This document shows positions 62,266 through 64,000 of a stretch of DNA of 64,000 nucleotides, piece after piece (position 1 is the first letter of the stretch; every line of letters begins with the position of its first letter). The notes below the pieces were generated by a model. It saw nothing but the letters and a program-made list of their open reading frames with translations, had not been told where the DNA came from and ran no database searches. This DNA comes from Muribaculaceae bacterium (lineage in GTDB: Bacteria; Bacteroidota; Bacteroidia; Bacteroidales; Muribaculaceae). The stretch lies in the NCBI GenBank assembly GCA_017621055.1, contig JAGATX010000002.1:104941-168940 (forward strand), in the 5' to 3' direction. Position numbers and translations under genes: made by a program.

Positions 62266-62823
62266 ATGGAAATCAATGATGAAATCCCGGCTGAATACCG
62301 CAACAATGCCGCGTATATGAACATAATCAACCGCGTCAGTGTAAGACTATACGCCGACAAGCCCGTCACATCCGCCCAGGTATCGGCAATTCTTCACGCC
62401 GCCATGAGCGCGCCGACCGGCGTCAACCGCCAGCCATGGGAATTCATCGTCGTCGATGAGCCGGAACTGTTGAAGCAACTCGCCGATGCCCTCCCATACG
62501 CCAAAATGACAGCCCACGCCTCTGTTGCAATAGTTGTATGCGGCAACAAGGGAAGATTTCTGGAAGGGGTGGACAGCAACCTTTGGGAGCAGGACCTCTC
62601 GGCGGCTTCCGAAAACATCCTCCTCGCAGCACACGCCATAGGGCTCGGTGGTGTATGGACTTGCATATATCCTCACGACGAGCGTATCGCCCCTGTGAGA
62701 ACAATCCTCAACCTTCCTGAAAACCTCGTACCATTCAACCTCCTTCCCATCGGTTATCCCGAAAAGCAACACGCTCCCATGAACAAGTGGCATCCCGAAA
62801 GAGTGCACCAAAACCGCCTCTAA
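62266..62823 (+). CDS. Nitroreductase family protein
   Basis: 185 residues, FMN-dependent NADH oxidoreductase fold. RVSVRLYADKPV, AAMSAPTGVNRQPWEF, AAHAIGLGGVWTCIYP and LPIGYPEK are the usual motifs. Substrate unknown. Follows the MBL gene by 20 bp. Confidence 0.94.
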   Translation: MEINDEIPAEYRNNAAYMNIINRVSVRLYADKPVTSAQVSAILHAAMSAPTGVNRQPWEFIVVDEPELLKQLADALPYAKMTAHASVAIVVCGNKGRFLEGVDSNLWEQDLSAASENILLAAHAIGLGGVWTCIYPHDERIAPVRTILNLPENLVPFNLLPIGYPEKQHAPMNKWHPERVHQNRL

Positions 62824-62851
62824 CCGACTGTATCAGGCGAAACATCCTGAA

Positions 62852-63451
62852 CTACATTGCAGGCGGCCAAGATTTATTTGTGGTTCCGCTGACAATCTGC
62901 CGCCCTCTATTGAGATATCGGGCGTAATAATTTTCTTTCGTCATTATATGGAAATGCTCGGTGCGTATGTCGCCAAGTGGCGAAAGAATATCATGATTGG
63001 TATGGTGATACTTGAATCCGCATTTTTCACATACGCGTCTGGATTTGTCGTTTCCTTCATAATATCCGCACCATACGGCATCAAGCTCAAGGTCATTGAA
63101 GCTTCTTGACAACAAGGCTTTTACTGCTTCCGGAATCAAACCTTGCCCCCAAAATGGCTTGCCAATCCAATAGCCTATCTCAGCTTCGCCCGGCTTCATG
63201 ACTGCGGAATGAAGACCATCCGCAAACATGATTCCGCAACTGCCAACAGGCTCACCTGTATCTTTCAGAACAACGGCGTATGTTTCCGGCGCAGCAAATA
63301 CAGTCCTGATTATTTCAAGACTATTCTCCACCGAAGTATGTGGCATCCATCCTGCAATGGGTCCTATATCCGGGTCGCACGCGTATTTATATAGTATCCC
63401 GGCTTCTGATTCTTGCCACGGACGCAAAATCAATCTTTCTGTTTCAATCAT
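62852..63451 (-). CDS. GNAT family N-acetyltransferase
   Basis: 199 residues, RimJ/RimL type. ETERLILRPWQESEA opens the GNAT fold; IGYWIGKPFWGQGLIPEAVKALL is the acetyl-CoA loop (Q/RxxGxG/A variant). The acceptor is unknown. Overlaps the YciI-like gene by 4 bp. Confidence 0.93.
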   Translation of the reverse strand: MIETERLILRPWQESEAGILYKYACDPDIGPIAGWMPHTSVENSLEIIRTVFAAPETYAVVLKDTGEPVGSCGIMFADGLHSAVMKPGEAEIGYWIGKPFWGQGLIPEAVKALLSRSFNDLELDAVWCGYYEGNDKSRRVCEKCGFKYHHTNHDILSPLGDIRTEHFHIMTKENYYARYLNRGRQIVSGTTNKSWPPAM

Positions 63452-63738
63452 ACCAGCAGTGTTTTAACATTATCATCGAAAAACATTGTCGGCGTAAATT
63501 CTACAATCTGATAATCGGCGATGCCGTTGATGTTGAACGGGTCTTTTGCAATGATGGCATCCACTGCTGTGCGGTTTTCAGCCTTAATCATAATCACGCC
63601 GCCAACGCGAGGTGTCTGCGGACCGGAAGCGATGAAGTCACCTGCGGCATAATGCTTAGCGAGATATTCACGGTGTGCGGCAAGGAATCTGTCAACCTCG
63701 CTCAACGGTTTCTTGTATGTTAGAATTGCGATAAACAT
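63448..63738 (-). CDS. YciI family protein
   Basis: 96 residues, small ferredoxin-like fold. LAAHREYLAKHYAAGDFIASGPQTP with an active-site-like His and Asp, then GGVIMIKAENR. The enzymatic role is unproven in the family. 4 bp separate it from the partial upstream gene. Confidence 0.9.
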   Translation of the reverse strand: MFIAILTYKKPLSEVDRFLAAHREYLAKHYAAGDFIASGPQTPRVGGVIMIKAENRTAVDAIIAKDPFNINGIADYQIVEFTPTMFFDDNVKTLLV

Positions 63739-63742
63739 GATT

Positions 63743-64000
63743 TTATTTCCGTTTAATTGTCTGACATTTACGTTTAGTCATTTCCTCGACGAAAGCCTGT
63801 TCGCCATGTTCACGGATGTAACGGATACAAGCCGGACGGTCTGATCTGAAAAGAAAAGCGAATACCTTTCCGATAAAATTGGAATATATCTTGCACTCCT
63901 TTACATCCTTGGAGCATTTGGCACAAGAGTGATAACCATTATCTTTAACACAAGACCTTATCTTGCACCACGAAGCCTTTTTGTTATTATGACAACCAGG
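63743..64000 (-). CDS. DUF3795 domain protein, C-terminal part (cut by window edge)
   Basis: 86 codons. Cys pattern GCHNNKKASWCKIRSC followed by HSCAKCSKDVKEC matches DUF3795, a small zinc-binding family of unknown role. The N-terminus lies outside. TAA at 63743. Reading frame inferred directly from the raw sequence. Confidence 0.78.
   Translation of the reverse strand, partial: PGCHNNKKASWCKIRSCVKDNGYHSCAKCSKDVKECKIYSNFIGKVFAFLFRSDRPACIRYIREHGEQAFVEEMTKRKCQTIKRK

Noticed and set aside
1-64000. tRNA or rRNA genes
   Set aside because: Gaps over 100 bp were read on both strands; none has a cloverleaf or rRNA-like sequence.

Overview
The window is a gene-dense, high-GC stretch of bacterial chromosome. 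It carries about 62 protein genes, one small inverted-repeat element, and no rRNA, tRNA or CRISPR that I can see. Several signs point to Bacteroidales: intergenic gaps carry the Bacteroidetes promoter core TAnnTTTG; two secreted proteins end in type IX secretion (T9SS) sorting domains; families largely confined to Bacteroidetes are present (DUF4290, DUF4270, Wzi-type OM protein, one-domain GT5 starch synthase, THUMP-like methyltransferase); and there is a complete methylmalonyl-CoA/propionate branch. The high GC suggests a Muribaculaceae-like gut lineage, but that is inference.

Layout. 1-5.0 kb (-): trxB start, LolA-like chaperone, FtsK, Rpe, DedA. 5.1-6.3 kb: Cu/Zn-type permease with an HMA tail. 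6.4-10.4 kb (-): methylmalonyl-CoA mutase mutB/mutA behind a good promoter and an operator-like palindrome. 10.6-14.9 kb (-): RidA, BrkB-like, two envelope proteins, YhcH, thymidine kinase. 15.1-16.8 kb (-): PPi-dependent phosphofructokinase. 17.0-19.9 kb (+): lipoprotein, PepT, MiaA. 19.9-22.2 kb (-): iron alcohol dehydrogenase, a 338-bp MITE-like element, DUF805 protein. 22.5-24.3 kb (+): prenyl synthase, TatD; then purT (-). 25.6-30.2 kb (+): methylmalonyl-CoA epimerase and the sodium-pumping decarboxylase subunits. 30.3-33.9 kb (+): DUF4290, RimM, a small acidic protein, an OmpA-like protein and DnaB, with the first four start/stop-overlapped. 34.0-36.6 kb (+): Pgk and a methyltransferase. 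36.6-42.9 kb (-): MenA, Wzi-like, ATPase-DUF4435, DUF4270 lipoprotein, GT5 protein. 43.1-46.7 kb (-): lipid kinase, GH13 amylase, RF2 with a programmed frameshift. 46.9-52.6 kb (+): secreted NAGPA-type protein, small beta-propeller, secreted amidase. 52.7-59.8 kb (-): a seven-gene envelope/peptidase operon. 59.9-64.0 kb: CvfB (-); RsmG, MBL hydrolase and nitroreductase (+); GNAT, YciI and a partial DUF3795 gene (-).

How the genes fit together. Two separated loci (mutBA; mce-mmd operon) make up the succinate-to-propionate branch from succinyl-CoA to propionyl-CoA, ending in a membrane sodium pump. PPi-PFK and Pgk supply glycolytic steps, and MenA supplies menaquinone for fumarate respiration. 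This fits an anaerobic saccharolytic fermenter. The least explained parts are the MITE-like element, the lamin-tail/OadG fusion, the ATPase-DUF4435 protein and the two convergent amidase-containing operons that share one bidirectional terminator.
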